NCBI RefSeq assembly: GCF_018603905.1 | Contig: NZ_JAHFZZ010000025.1 | Location: forward strand, 99,715 to 163,714 | Source: Nonomuraea sp. NEAU-A123 | GTDB lineage: Bacteria > Actinomycetota > Actinomycetes > Streptosporangiales > Streptosporangiaceae | Reading direction: 5' to 3' | DNA: 64,000 bases | In this document: positions 7,729 through 16,782 of the stretch, piece after piece | Layout: the number at the start of each line of letters is the position of its first letter | How positions within the stretch are numbered: position 1 is the first letter of the stretch | Notes under the pieces: generated by a model | Databases searched by the model: none | What the model saw: only the letters and a program-made list of their open reading frames with translations | Told to the model about the DNA's origin: nothing | Program-made: the position numbers and the translations under genes

Positions 7729-10005
7729 TCAACGCCGCTTCGGCGGTCTGCGGTAGGTGGTGACCTTGTCGCCCGGTCCCGGGTACGCCATGATCAGCAG
7801 CTGCTGGGTGCCGTACTTCTCGCCTTTCCAGGGAGACCAGGCGAAGTGCACGCGGATCCGGTAGTGCCCCTTGCGACCCTTGAGTGACAGGTCGGGCAGT
7901 TCGGTGCCGCTCAGGCCGTCCATGAAGCTCATCTCGCCGCTCTGGTTGGCGTAGCCGACCTCGACGACGTCGTCCCAGCCCTTGGTCTCGACCGGTGGGC
8001 GGCGCGTGTAGGTCTCCAGCGTGACACAGACGTGGAAGTCGGAATGCGTGTTCACCGTCACGCTGCCGGGCCCGGCGATGACCCGGCCGGCGGTCGTGCT
8101 CTTGCCCTCCTCGGAGAATTCGTCGTACAGCTCCAGCCCCGCCTCGGGCCACTCCGGATCCTTGAGGCGGATCGCCTTGGCGGGCTCGATGAGGGGGCGG
8201 TGAGATGGGGTGGCGTCGCATTTGCGGCGCTCCTCGGCCATCATCTCGTCGAATTCGCGATCCTCGGCGGCCGCTTCCGCCGTGACATCCGCGTTCGCGG
8301 CCGGGCAGATCCCGGCGAGCACCCCGCTCAGGCCGGGGAGATTCTCCCCTTCCGTCCCCTGCAGGCGGGCCAGCTCGCGCCGGTCTTTACGGGTGTAGGC
8401 GGCGCACAGGCGACGGCCGTGGGCGAGCAGCACCTGGTCGGGCGCGGTGGCGGCGAAATCGAAGGTGTTGTGCTGACGTACCGCGCAGATGAAGGCGCGC
8501 TCACCGGTCGGCGGCGCGGGCTCCTCCGTGGCCACTCCGTTCTCCCAGGGCTCGCGCGGTGAGCAGCTCGCGGCCGTGGTGATCGGGCCGCGTGACTGGT
8601 CGGCGGCCGGCAGGAAGCACAGGGCCACGGAGGTGGCCAGCGCCGTCACGAGCACGTGGTGGCGCAGGCGGGCGGTGGACGGGGCGCCGTACAGGACGAG
8701 CAGGACGAGGGCGGAGGCGGCGAGCGCGACGCTGTACCACAGCGGGGAGAGTCCGAAGAGGATGTCGCCCTTGTCGTTCGGCTCGAACAGCCCGTCCGGG
8801 TACAGGGCCAGCCGCTGCTCGGTCATCTCGGGGATGGTCTTCCAGTCCGCCTCGGACTTCGTGGTGAGCGCGGTGACGACGCCTGCCGCCGCGCCGAGGG
8901 TCAGGACCAGCATCGTGACACGCAGCAGCCGTCTGGTCCTGCGTACGAGCGCGATCAGGACCAGTACGGCCGGGGCGCCGACCCCGACGAGCAGGTCCAC
9001 GGCGACCCAGAGCACCGTCACCGGGTAGCTCAGGTACCCGTGGAAGAGCTCGTCGACCGCGCCCCTGGGGCCGATCCACACGGGCATGCCGTCCGCGAGG
9101 TTGACGGCCGCGGGGATCAGCGGGAGCACCACGGCCACGGCGGCGAGGGGCCACGCCCGCGCGGGTGCGACCTGGACCGGAGGCGCCGGAGACGGCACGG
9201 GGATCGGGCCGCCCAGGTCGTGGGCGGAGCGGGCCTGCCACACCATCCCGAAGACGCCCAGAATGCTCAGGACCATGAGCAGCAACAGGTGGTAGTCAAT
9301 GCCCCAACCACCGAACGAGATGATCGAACGACCTCCGGTCGACAGCAGCGACAGCGCCGCCGAAACCCCGCCCATCCGCACGGTGCCTCGGGTCCAGCGC
9401 GCGTCCCTGGCCTGGCCGGCCAGGACCGGCACCAGCCACAGCAGGTAGACGGTGTTGCCGAGCTGGTACGGAGAGACGAACGGCAGGATGTCGTACTGGC
9501 CGAGGCCAACGGCGAAAGTGGCGGCCATGCCCATGGCGGCGTTCGCCAGCCCCGCCACGAGCCCGAGCAGCCGCAGCCATCGAGGCAGGCTTCCGGCGAG
9601 GACCACGAAGAACAACCCAATGATGGCGACTTGGAGCAGGTCGGAGGGCAGACCGAGCCACCACTGGTACGGGATCGGAAACCGATACAGCAGCGTGCAG
9701 GCGATGCTGAGGTACAAGGCCGCCCGCAACAACCGGACGGGCCGCTCGTTGACCGCCGCAGCGCCGGTCGGCCGCCCGCGCAGCACCTGCCAGTAGGCCC
9801 AGCCTTGCAGGACTCCGCCCGCGACCATGAGGAGCTCCACCCACCAGGTGTAGGGCACGAATTCCGGGTCCCACCCGCCGGTGACGATCTCGCGCAGCAG
9901 CGCGGGGTCGCCGGTGGCCAGCGCGAGAACACCGGACACGACGACCGCGGCCACATAGATGGCGGCGAACAGCATGGCGATTCTGCCGAAACGGTAGCGG
10001 CGCAC
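7729..10005 (-). CDS. Large polytopic membrane protein with C-terminal soluble domain, unknown function
   Basis: 758 aa from the GTG at 10005, chosen because GAGGG sits 7 bases before it; the frame stays open upstream. Roughly the first 490 residues alternate hydrophobic helices with short loops (a dozen or more segments), in two blocks separated by a proline-rich stretch (PIPVPSPAPPVQ). The last 250 residues are hydrophilic, start with a Cys-containing segment and end in a beta-rich region (VTVNTHSDFHVCVTLETYTR) that could face the outside. I recognise no family. Position and divergence from the tautomerase gene give no functional clue. A membrane sensor or transport-related role is possible but unsupported. 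Confidence 0.65.
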   Translation of the reverse strand: MRRYRFGRIAMLFAAIYVAAVVVSGVLALATGDPALLREIVTGGWDPEFVPYTWWVELLMVAGGVLQGWAYWQVLRGRPTGAAAVNERPVRLLRAALYLSIACTLLYRFPIPYQWWLGLPSDLLQVAIIGLFFVVLAGSLPRWLRLLGLVAGLANAAMGMAATFAVGLGQYDILPFVSPYQLGNTVYLLWLVPVLAGQARDARWTRGTVRMGGVSAALSLLSTGGRSIISFGGWGIDYHLLLLMVLSILGVFGMVWQARSAHDLGGPIPVPSPAPPVQVAPARAWPLAAVAVVLPLIPAAVNLADGMPVWIGPRGAVDELFHGYLSYPVTVLWVAVDLLVGVGAPAVLVLIALVRRTRRLLRVTMLVLTLGAAAGVVTALTTKSEADWKTIPEMTEQRLALYPDGLFEPNDKGDILFGLSPLWYSVALAASALVLLVLYGAPSTARLRHHVLVTALATSVALCFLPAADQSRGPITTAASCSPREPWENGVATEEPAPPTGERAFICAVRQHNTFDFAATAPDQVLLAHGRRLCAAYTRKDRRELARLQGTEGENLPGLSGVLAGICPAANADVTAEAAAEDREFDEMMAEERRKCDATPSHRPLIEPAKAIRLKDPEWPEAGLELYDEFSEEGKSTTAGRVIAGPGSVTVNTHSDFHVCVTLETYTRRPPVETKGWDDVVEVGYANQSGEMSFMDGLSGTELPDLSLKGRKGHYRIRVHFAWSPWKGEKYGTQQLLIMAYPGPGDKVTTYRRPPKRR

Positions 10006-10200
10006 GGGAACACCCTCAGGCACGAGCGGACAGGATCTGGCAAAGGCGCCCAACCCTAGCGAGCCCCACCTAAATGATCAAGCACCGGAGGCCCTGGACC
10101 TGGTGCCGTGGAATGGCCGACGCCGTGCCCGTGCGGCCGGGCACCACGGTCGCAGTACATTTCACCAATCTTGGTTCGCTCCATCTAACGGGAGGCTGAC

Positions 10201-10419
10201 ATGCCGCTGATCGAGGTGACGCTGGTCCATGGCCGCACGCCGGACCAGATCCGCACGCTGATCCACGAGGTGACCGCGGCGGTCGTACGGGCGCTGGAGG
10301 TGCCGCAGCAGAGCGTCCGCGTCGCCGTACGAGAGCTGCCGGCGACGCACTGGGCGGCCGGCGACGTGACCATCGCCGAGCGGGAGGCAGCCAGAGAATC
10401 GGGAGGAGAGGCGAGCTGA
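10201..10419 (+). CDS. 4-oxalocrotonate tautomerase-like protein
   Basis: A 72-aa member of the tautomerase superfamily (MPLIEVTLVHGRTPDQIR), with Pro2 becoming the catalytic N-terminal proline after Met removal. The beta-alpha-beta repeat is normal, but the arginine positions of canonical 4-OT are only partly conserved. An RBS GGGAGG precedes the ATG. The stop overlaps the next start (TGATG). The enzyme type isomerises 2-hydroxymuconate-like enols in aromatic meta-cleavage pathways. The coupled aldehyde dehydrogenase downstream is now a remnant, which suggests a decayed catechol-degradation operon. Confidence 0.75.
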   Translation: MPLIEVTLVHGRTPDQIRTLIHEVTAAVVRALEVPQQSVRVAVRELPATHWAAGDVTIAEREAARESGGEAS

Positions 10420-10634
10420 TGGAATTCTTCGGTCATCTCATCGACGGCGAGGAGTCCGCCTCGGCCTCGGGCGCCACCTTCGCCTCGGTCGACCTCTACA
10501 CCGCCGAGCGCGGGCGCATCCTGCACCGTCTGGCGGACCTGATCGCGGCGAACGCCGAGGATCTGGGCTTGGCGGACACTCGCGACATGGGCCAACCGAT
10601 CAGCCAGTCCCGCGGCAAGCGTCCTACGAAATAA
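10419..10634 (+). pseudogene. Aldehyde dehydrogenase remnant with internal deletion
   Basis: Starts as a normal NAD-dependent aldehyde dehydrogenase (MEFFGHLIDGEESASASGAT, then FASVDLYT) and jumps directly to the AERGRILHRLADLIAANAEDL segment, which in intact enzymes lies some 30-40 residues later. After DTRDMGQPISQSRGK the frame ends in stop codons. About 90% of the enzyme, including the catalytic Cys and Glu, is missing. It is coupled to the tautomerase gene (TGATG). It is not a functional enzyme. Confidence 0.75.
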
Positions 10635-10721
10635 CGCCCTCCATGAGGAAGCAGAGGTCGCCGAAAAACGCGCGGATATGCCGTGCGTAGGCTCCCGACC
10701 TGTGGATCTGTCGGGGCTCGC

Positions 10722-13379
10722 TCAGCTTCTGGAGCTGGTCGGGGTGGGGAAGACGGCTACGGTGACGAGGGAGCGACGGGTCGCGACATCCCAGAGGCGC
10801 GCCGTACCGTCGTAGGAGCCGCTGACCAAGGACTTGCCGTCCGGGCTGAAGGCCAGATCGGCGATCTGACCGCTGTGGCCGGTCAGTGTGCCGATCGGGC
10901 GCGTGGTGGCGACATCCGTCAGCACGATCGTCTTGTCGGAGCTGCCGGTGGCCAGCGTCTTGCCGTCCGGGCTGAACGCCAGCGGCCCGACCCCGTCGGT
11001 GTGTCCGGGTTTGAGGTCCTTGCTGGTACGGGTCGTCAGGTCCCATATCTGGATGGTGTACGCGACGCCGCTGGAGCTGGCCAGTGTCTTCCCGTCCGGG
11101 CTGATGGCCAGGTAGTGGATGCCGTCCTGGGCGCCGGTGAGGGTGCTCCTGGTGTGGCCGTTCGCCGGGTTCCACAGGCCGATGGTCTTGTCCTCGCTGG
11201 CGCTGGCCAGGGTCTTGCCGTCGGGTGTGAAGGCCAGCGCCCGTATCTCGCCCGTGTGACCGGTGATCACGTTTCGGGTACGGCCGCCGACTACATCCCA
11301 GAGCCGGATGGTCTGATCGATGCCGCCGCTGGCGAGGGTCTTGCCGTCCGGGCTGAAGGCGAGGGCTCGTACGACACTGGCACGACCGCCGTTGACCAGC
11401 GGGCCCTCGGTGTGACCGGTCAGATCGGTGATCGATTCACCGGTGCGGACGTCCCAGAGGTGGATCGAGTTGTCGGCGCGGCTCGCGGCGATCTTCTTGC
11501 TGTCCGGGCTGAAGGCCAGGCCATAGAGGCCACTGGTGTTGCCGGAGGTGTTGAGCGTGGACAGGGCGGCTCCGGTTGACGCGTCGCGCAACCAGATCTC
11601 GCTTCTGAGGTAGCTCGCCATCGCGACGGTCTTGCCATCCGGGCTGAACGCCACCGACGTCATCGGGGCCTCACCCCCGCCGCTGCTCTGGCCGCCATTG
11701 TCACGAGGTGATCCGTTCACGATCACTGTGGTGATGGCCGCCGCTGCCACAGTCACCGCCAGCCCGGCCAGGAGAGCGACCCGGGTCCGTAACCGCCAGC
11801 GCCGCCACATCGCACCGATCGAACCTGTGACGGCAGGTGCCTTCGGAGTGACGAGCTGCCGAGCTGGGCTGGTCGCTTGAGGCGGGGTAGAGGGCTGGAC
11901 CGGTGCGGCGGTGGCCTGGGACTCGGCGGCAGGTTCGGGTTCGGGCTTGGCGGCGGGTTCGGGCTCAGCGGTGGGTTTGGGCTTGGCGGTGAGGGTCGGT
12001 TGAGCGGCGGTGCTCGGCCCGGCGAGGGCTTGGGTGGCGGCGGTGGAGACCATGCGACTGTCGTCGTCGGCCAGCTCCTGCAGAGCCATTCGCGCCGCCA
12101 GGGCGAGCCCCGCGTGTGCGCCGTGCAGCAGGCGCTCCAGTTCCCCGACAATGGCGGCGCGCACAGCGGGAAGCGGGTTCTGGAGCGCTCCGCGCAGTTC
12201 GGCGGGCAGTTCGCTGGGCCGCTCGACCGGGCGAGCGCGCCGGGCGACGACCAGATCACCTTGTACGTCGAACGTCCACTTGCCCGGCGTCTGCTTGGGT
12301 GTGATCGTTCGCACCCGCTCGTAGACGAAGTCGTACAGTTCGTTGATGCCCACGTACCCGTCCTGGTTGAGGTCGGCCTCGCCGGTCTCCAACCCTTCGA
12401 CGAGCACACCGGTGAACACGGACGGAGAGGGCTGCTGGTCATCGGCCAGGTCGAGGCCGTCGAAGGCGTACTCCAGCGCGTTGGACGCGGTGATGACGAT
12501 GCGGCCGCGCCCGCCGAACTGGTCCTCGACGTGCGTGCTGAACCCCGCCCTCGGCGTCGCGCCGCGCGCGAAGGCGCCCGCGTAACAGCAGTCGAGCAGC
12601 AGGACGATGCGGCGGCAACGGCTGCGGCTCATCGCCCGGTTGACGAAGCCAGCCGATATCGCTGTCGCGGCGAGCAGGTTGAGCTTGGTGCTGGAGGTCG
12701 CGAAGTACAGATCCCCGCTGTCGTCCTTCACACCGTGCCCGGAGAAGTGCAGCAGGAGCAGGTCATCGGGATCACGGTCGGCGAAGAAGCCCTCGATCGC
12801 CTCGGTGATGACCGGTGTGGGCTCGTTGACCAGCGTACGTACCTCGAAATCGCCGATCGCGGGATTGCCCAGCACCCGGGTCAGCGCGTCGGCGTCCGTG
12901 GCGGGCGCGCGCAGCTTGCGCAGCCCCGAGTCGCGGTAGTCGTCGCAGGCCACGATCAGCGCCACCCGCCGGCCGCCGCGGGGCGTGGCCTCGGTGAGCT
13001 CCTGCCGCGACCGGCGGCGGGTCAGCCAGTCATCGATCAGCCGGCGCTGATCCGGCGACGCCACGCCCGTCACCTCGAGCAGGTCGCCGTCGAGGCTCAT
13101 CTTCACCGAACGATCCCTGTGCCGCGTCAGCCAGGCGGTCACCGCCTCCACGAGGGCACCGAGCAACTCGGTGCCCGCCAGCGCGACCGTCAGGCCGCCG
13201 ATGGCGAAGGACAGGATCGCCCTACTGCCTTCCGGCGCCTCGCCGGCCTGGGAGAGGCCGACCACGACATCCAAGTCGAGCAATTCGGCGCGGAGCGTGG
13301 CGGTCAGCTCGTCCAGCTCCTGCGGATCCGCAGAGTCGTCGACCACCCACAGGTTCAGCTGGTTCGTCCCACCCGCCAT
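10722..13379 (-). CDS. EACC1-like, caspase (peptidase C14) and WD40-repeat protein
   Basis: 885 aa from the ATG at 13379 (GGGAG six bases upstream). Residues about 5-120 resemble the effector-associated constant component EACC1 found at the N-terminus of bacterial conflict proteins. Residues 135-385 are a caspase-like protease with catalytic His215 (HFSGHG) and Cys265 (DCCYAG). An EF-hand-like DLNQDGYVGINELYD is at 336-350. A small helical repeat lies at 395-452 and a Pro/Ala/Lys linker at 455-520. One membrane helix (about 533-556) is followed by seven WD40 blades (about 572-885). The protease faces the cytoplasm and the propeller the outside if the helix is a signal anchor. The combination suggests a self-acting immune or programmed-death sensor; the trigger is unknown. 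Confidence 0.8.
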   Translation of the reverse strand: MAGGTNQLNLWVVDDSADPQELDELTATLRAELLDLDVVVGLSQAGEAPEGSRAILSFAIGGLTVALAGTELLGALVEAVTAWLTRHRDRSVKMSLDGDLLEVTGVASPDQRRLIDDWLTRRRSRQELTEATPRGGRRVALIVACDDYRDSGLRKLRAPATDADALTRVLGNPAIGDFEVRTLVNEPTPVITEAIEGFFADRDPDDLLLLHFSGHGVKDDSGDLYFATSSTKLNLLAATAISAGFVNRAMSRSRCRRIVLLLDCCYAGAFARGATPRAGFSTHVEDQFGGRGRIVITASNALEYAFDGLDLADDQQPSPSVFTGVLVEGLETGEADLNQDGYVGINELYDFVYERVRTITPKQTPGKWTFDVQGDLVVARRARPVERPSELPAELRGALQNPLPAVRAAIVGELERLLHGAHAGLALAARMALQELADDDSRMVSTAATQALAGPSTAAQPTLTAKPKPTAEPEPAAKPEPEPAAESQATAAPVQPSTPPQATSPARQLVTPKAPAVTGSIGAMWRRWRLRTRVALLAGLAVTVAAAAITTVIVNGSPRDNGGQSSGGGEAPMTSVAFSPDGKTVAMASYLRSEIWLRDASTGAALSTLNTSGNTSGLYGLAFSPDSKKIAASRADNSIHLWDVRTGESITDLTGHTEGPLVNGGRASVVRALAFSPDGKTLASGGIDQTIRLWDVVGGRTRNVITGHTGEIRALAFTPDGKTLASASEDKTIGLWNPANGHTRSTLTGAQDGIHYLAISPDGKTLASSSGVAYTIQIWDLTTRTSKDLKPGHTDGVGPLAFSPDGKTLATGSSDKTIVLTDVATTRPIGTLTGHSGQIADLAFSPDGKSLVSGSYDGTARLWDVATRRSLVTVAVFPTPTSSRS

Positions 13380-13613
13380 GGCAGCTCCCAAGGGAAGGAA
13401 CGGGCTGCGTCGAGTGGAGCCTAGCCGGAGTTCGTCTCGATACCGTTACCGTCTCCACCACCCGCCGCACTCGTACGGCCCCTCCGCTGGAGAAGAGGTG
13501 TGTGGCCACGAGGCGCCGTCACGCGTCACAGGCGCGTTGCCCCAATGTCGAGATCATCGGCGTGACCCGGCGGGGTGCGTACGCCGCCTACAGCACCTGA
13601 CCTGGACCGTGCG

Positions 13614-13658
13614 TTGACTTTCCAAGTTGGAATGTGATTGACTTTCCATCATGGAAAG
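13614..13658 (+). promoter_or_regulatory. Two palindromic operators covering a start codon
   Basis: TTGACTTTCCA occurs twice, at 13614-13624 and 13638-13648. Each copy begins a palindrome: TTCCAA-G-TTGGAA (13620-13632) and the perfect 17-mer CTTTCCAT-C-ATGGAAAG (13642-13658). The ATG of the membrane-protein gene (13651) lies in the right arm of the second site. The winged-helix protein encoded two genes on is the natural candidate to bind here, giving autoregulation. Confidence 0.6.
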
Positions 13659-14094
13659 GAACAGTGCCGAGGACCTGTCCCTCATCGCTGAAGCCCGCGC
13701 CGCCATCGCCGACCGGCTGATCACCCCGTGGTGGTATCACCCGATCCTCGGACTGCTGCTCGCCGGTTTCGTCCTCGCGTTCGGGCTCGGCGGTGCTGCG
13801 GTCAAGATCGGGGGCGTCGTGCTGCTCGTCGTCGGCAGCGCCGCGCTCGCTCGCGCCTATCGCCGCTTGACCGGTTTCTGGGTGTCCGGCTTCGAAGCGG
13901 GCCCCGCCGGCCGGTGGCTCGGCGCGCTGGGCTGGTTGACAGCCCTGGCCACCGTCGCGGCCCTCGGAATCGGGGGCTTGACCGACCTGCTGTGGCCGGT
14001 GTGGTGCTTGGCCATGGCGCAGTTCGTCGGCACCATCGTTCTGTGCCGGCGGTTCGACATCGCACTGCGGGCCTATCTGAGGGCAGGCGTATGA
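13651..14094 (+). CDS. Small four-helix membrane protein
   Basis: 147 aa with four hydrophobic segments (about 28-45, 48-64, 88-108 and 110-128) and charged ends. No catalytic motif is seen. The start codon is embedded in a palindromic operator and has no ribosome binding site, so the message may be leaderless. It overlaps the following winged-helix gene (ATGA). Membrane-protein/winged-helix pairs of this kind are common in actinobacteria, and the regulator usually controls its own operon. The function of the membrane partner is not known. Confidence 0.72.
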   Translation: MERNSAEDLSLIAEARAAIADRLITPWWYHPILGLLLAGFVLAFGLGGAAVKIGGVVLLVVGSAALARAYRRLTGFWVSGFEAGPAGRWLGALGWLTALATVAALGIGGLTDLLWPVWCLAMAQFVGTIVLCRRFDIALRAYLRAGV

Positions 14095-14414
14095 CCGGGC
14101 GGTTCGACGAGGTGGTGCATGCGCCGAACCGGTTGCGGATCTGCGCGCTTCTCGCCGCCTCGTCCAGCGCCGAGTTCGCGGTGCTGCGGGACATTCTCGG
14201 TGTGGCCGACTCGGTGCTGAGCAAACACTTGAAGGTGCTGCAGGACGCCGGTTACCTCGCGATCTCCAAGCCGACCGGCCGGGGCCGGGTGAAGACCTGG
14301 GTGAGCCTCACCCCCGAGGGCCGGCGCGCCTATGCCGGGCACGTCCAGGCGCTCAAGGCGCTTCTCGACACTCCGGGCATATCGGTTGGTTCGCCAGAGG
14401 CGCCGCACGGATGA
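14091..14414 (+). CDS. Winged-helix transcriptional regulator (MarR/ArsR-like, HTH_27 type)
   Basis: 107 aa, almost entirely one winged helix-turn-helix: NRLRICALLAASSSAEFAVL, then the recognition region VADSVLSKHLKVLQDAGYL and the wing ISKPTGRGRVKTWVSLTPEG. The protein is too short for a separate sensor domain. Translationally coupled (ATGA) to the membrane protein upstream. It probably binds the two palindromes that flank and cover the operon start, so the pair would repress itself. No ligand site is evident. Confidence 0.8.
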   Translation: MTGRFDEVVHAPNRLRICALLAASSSAEFAVLRDILGVADSVLSKHLKVLQDAGYLAISKPTGRGRVKTWVSLTPEGRRAYAGHVQALKALLDTPGISVGSPEAPHG

Positions 14415-14692
14415 ATCCGGTGACGGCTGCGGTCGGGAGCAGGTCAGGTAGCCATCGCCCGCGTGTGACCATGACGGACTCCACGGACGCGCCGGTGGGG
14501 GCGTAGCAGCCGTACCCCAGCGCGATCTGTCCGGTTCGCCGGGCGTTCCACTGCAGCGCGATGTTCATGTGTGATCCCGGGTTCCCTCGACCGACCCGAT
14601 GACGGCTCGGGCGCGGTCGGCGCAGTAGTCACCGGCGGGGTGAGCCGTACGCCCGCTCCACGCCATTTCCATGCCTTGGAGGCCTCAAAACG
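14415..14692. other. Intergenic region, no gene seen
   Basis: Open frames in this stretch lack motifs and ribosome binding sites. Only the last 20 bases, with GGAGG at 14678-14682, have a clear role as the translation signal for the following gene. Confidence 0.4.
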
Positions 14693-16759
14693 ATGCGAAC
14701 CATATCTTCGACGACCGAAAGCGGCCGACGACCAATCGTCGCCATGAACCGGATCACGACCGTGGCGCAGCTCGAGGCGATCATCGGACGCCCACCGGCG
14801 ATGGTGATGCTGAAGGAACTCGCGGAGCTGGACGATGCCTGCCGGCACATGCTCGCCCTCGCGCCGCTCGCGGGCTTCGGCTACCGCGATGACGACGGGC
14901 GGCCCCGGACGACGGTGGTCGGCGGAAAGCCCGGCTTCGCCGAGGTCGAATCACCGACGCGGATCGCTTTCGCCTCCGAGGTGGACGCGTCGGGCGCGGT
15001 CTCCTTCGTTTTCCTGCTGCCCGGCGTCGGCGAGACGCTCCGGGTGAACGGCTCGGTCGCCGAGCGATCCGCTGGTCGGATCGTCGTCGATGTCAGCCAG
15101 GCCTATGTCCACTGTGCGCGGGCGATTCTCCGGTCCCGGCTGTGGGATCCGGTCGTTCCGACGGTGTCGGTTCCCACTGTCGCCGACGGGCCGCTGTCCA
15201 GCGCGGGCGTCGCCGCCTTCCTGGGGCCTACACCGTTCTTCGTGGTGTCCTCCTGGGACCGTGACGGCGGCAGCGACACGAGCCCGCGCGGTGACACGCC
15301 CGGCTTCGTCCGGGTGATCGACGGGCACACGCTGGCCATCCCGGACCGGCGCGGCAACAAGCGCGCGGACACCTCTCACAACCTGCTCGCCGACGACCGG
15401 ATCTCCGCGGCGATGCTCGTTCCCGGCCGTACCGACGTGCTGCACGTGAGCGGTACCGCCGTGGTCACGGACGACGCGAATCTGCTGGCGGACATGGCGC
15501 TGGGCGGCGCCGTCCCGCAGACCGCCCTCATCGTCACCGTGGAGCGGGCCGAAGTGCGGCACAACCAGGCCGTCGCCGCCGCGAACGTCTGGGACCGCGC
15601 CAACCGCGTCGACGCGGCCACGCTCTCCGAGCTGATGGCGTTGACGACACGGCAACTCGGCGTGAAGAAGCCGGCGCTGCGCTGGCTGGCCAGGCCGCTC
15701 GCCGCGTTATCCCCGCTGATCCGGCGGATCATAGACGGCTCCTACCGCCGCGCGCTCAAGAAGGAAGGCTACGGCGTTGCGACCGACACCGGCCCCGGGC
15801 GGCCGGTGCGGGTGATCGACGTGATCCGGGAGACGTCTGACGCGGTCACGCTGGTGTTCTCCGGGGCCGACACCGCGTTCGCGCCCGGCCAGTTCTACAC
15901 ACTCATCATGGAGATCGACGGGCGTACCGTCCGGCGCGCCTACTCGGCCACCTCCGTCCCCGGCACGGATCGGCTCACGCTGACCGTCAAACGGAACGGG
16001 CTCTGCTCCACCTATCTCAACGACCACGCCCGCGTCGGCACCGAGATGCGCGTCCTCGGGCCGTCCGGCACCTTCGGCGTGACCGATCCCGCGGCGGCCG
16101 GCACGGACTACGTCCTGATCGGCGCCGGCAGCGGCATCACACCGCTCATGAGCATCATTCGTACGGTGCTCGCCGCCTCGCCCGACGCCACGATCACCTT
16201 GGTATACGGCAACCGCACCGAGGCCGACATCATCTTCGCCGACGAACTCGCGGCGCTGCGGGACGCCCATCCCGGCCGTCTCACGGTCCACCACGTGCTG
16301 TCTCGCCCCGACCCGGGTTGGACCGGCCGTACCGGCCGAATCGGCCCCGATCACCTGATCCACTCAGAGCGGGCCCACTACTACGTCTGCGGACCGGCGG
16401 CCATGCTGACCAGCGTCCGCGACTGTCTGACCGGCCTCGGCGTCGCCTCGGACCGCCTGCATGAGGAGCAGTTCACCAGCGTGCCCGCGGCGGCTCCCGA
16501 GCTGACCGCGCGGACGATGACGGTCGAGAACGTCGGTGACGTGGTGGTCTCCACCGGCCAGACCATGCTCGACGCGGGCCTCGCCGCAGGCGTACCGATG
16601 CCCTATTCGTGCACCGTCGGCAGCTGTGGCGAATGCCGGATCCAGCTCCTCCGTGGCGAGGTGCGAGGCACCGTCGAGGACGGTGGTGTCCTCACCTGCG
16701 TCTCCTATCCGCTGACCGACACCGCCGTCGCGATCGGACCGGCGGAACCTCGGGACTGA
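14693..16759 (+). CDS. Fused PPOX-like flavoprotein, ferredoxin-NAD(P)H reductase and 2Fe-2S ferredoxin
   Basis: 688 aa with three parts. Residues about 20-330 contain two pyridoxamine-phosphate-oxidase-like stretches (for example FVVSSWDRDGGSDTSPRGD and RRGNKRADTSHNLL). Residues 355-600 form an FAD/NAD(P)H reductase with RRAYSATSVP (FAD), IGAGSGITPLMSI (nucleotide) and YYVCGPAAML. The C-terminal 85 residues form a plant-type ferredoxin with CTVGSCGECR and a distal LTC cysteine. The route is NAD(P)H to FAD to 2Fe-2S and then to a flavin or external acceptor. GGAGG at 14678 fits the ATG at 14693; an internal ATG at 14744 is possible. Similar fusions are annotated as flavohaemoprotein-like or PPOX-associated reductases. 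The physiological substrate is unknown. Confidence 0.78.
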   Translation: MRTISSTTESGRRPIVAMNRITTVAQLEAIIGRPPAMVMLKELAELDDACRHMLALAPLAGFGYRDDDGRPRTTVVGGKPGFAEVESPTRIAFASEVDASGAVSFVFLLPGVGETLRVNGSVAERSAGRIVVDVSQAYVHCARAILRSRLWDPVVPTVSVPTVADGPLSSAGVAAFLGPTPFFVVSSWDRDGGSDTSPRGDTPGFVRVIDGHTLAIPDRRGNKRADTSHNLLADDRISAAMLVPGRTDVLHVSGTAVVTDDANLLADMALGGAVPQTALIVTVERAEVRHNQAVAAANVWDRANRVDAATLSELMALTTRQLGVKKPALRWLARPLAALSPLIRRIIDGSYRRALKKEGYGVATDTGPGRPVRVIDVIRETSDAVTLVFSGADTAFAPGQFYTLIMEIDGRTVRRAYSATSVPGTDRLTLTVKRNGLCSTYLNDHARVGTEMRVLGPSGTFGVTDPAAAGTDYVLIGAGSGITPLMSIIRTVLAASPDATITLVYGNRTEADIIFADELAALRDAHPGRLTVHHVLSRPDPGWTGRTGRIGPDHLIHSERAHYYVCGPAAMLTSVRDCLTGLGVASDRLHEEQFTSVPAAAPELTARTMTVENVGDVVVSTGQTMLDAGLAAGVPMPYSCTVGSCGECRIQLLRGEVRGTVEDGGVLTCVSYPLTDTAVAIGPAEPRD

Positions 16760-16764
16760 ACGCG

Positions 16765-16782
16765 TCGTGGCGGCCGCCACGA
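16765..16782 (+). terminator. Palindromic hairpin after the fusion gene
   Basis: TCGTGGCGG/CCGCCACGA is a perfect 18-bp palindrome five bases after the stop codon. As RNA it folds into a short GC-rich hairpin, so it is a candidate terminator. Confidence 0.45.

Noticed and set aside
8656..10059. Rightward 467-codon frame opposite the large membrane protein
   Set aside because: Composition (Arg, Gln, Gly, Asp rich, no motif) is that of an antisense frame in high-GC DNA. The leftward frame has clear membrane helices and a start signal.
11877..13424. Rightward 515-codon frame opposite the caspase gene
   Set aside because: Low-complexity antisense translation; the leftward frame contains the catalytic motifs.
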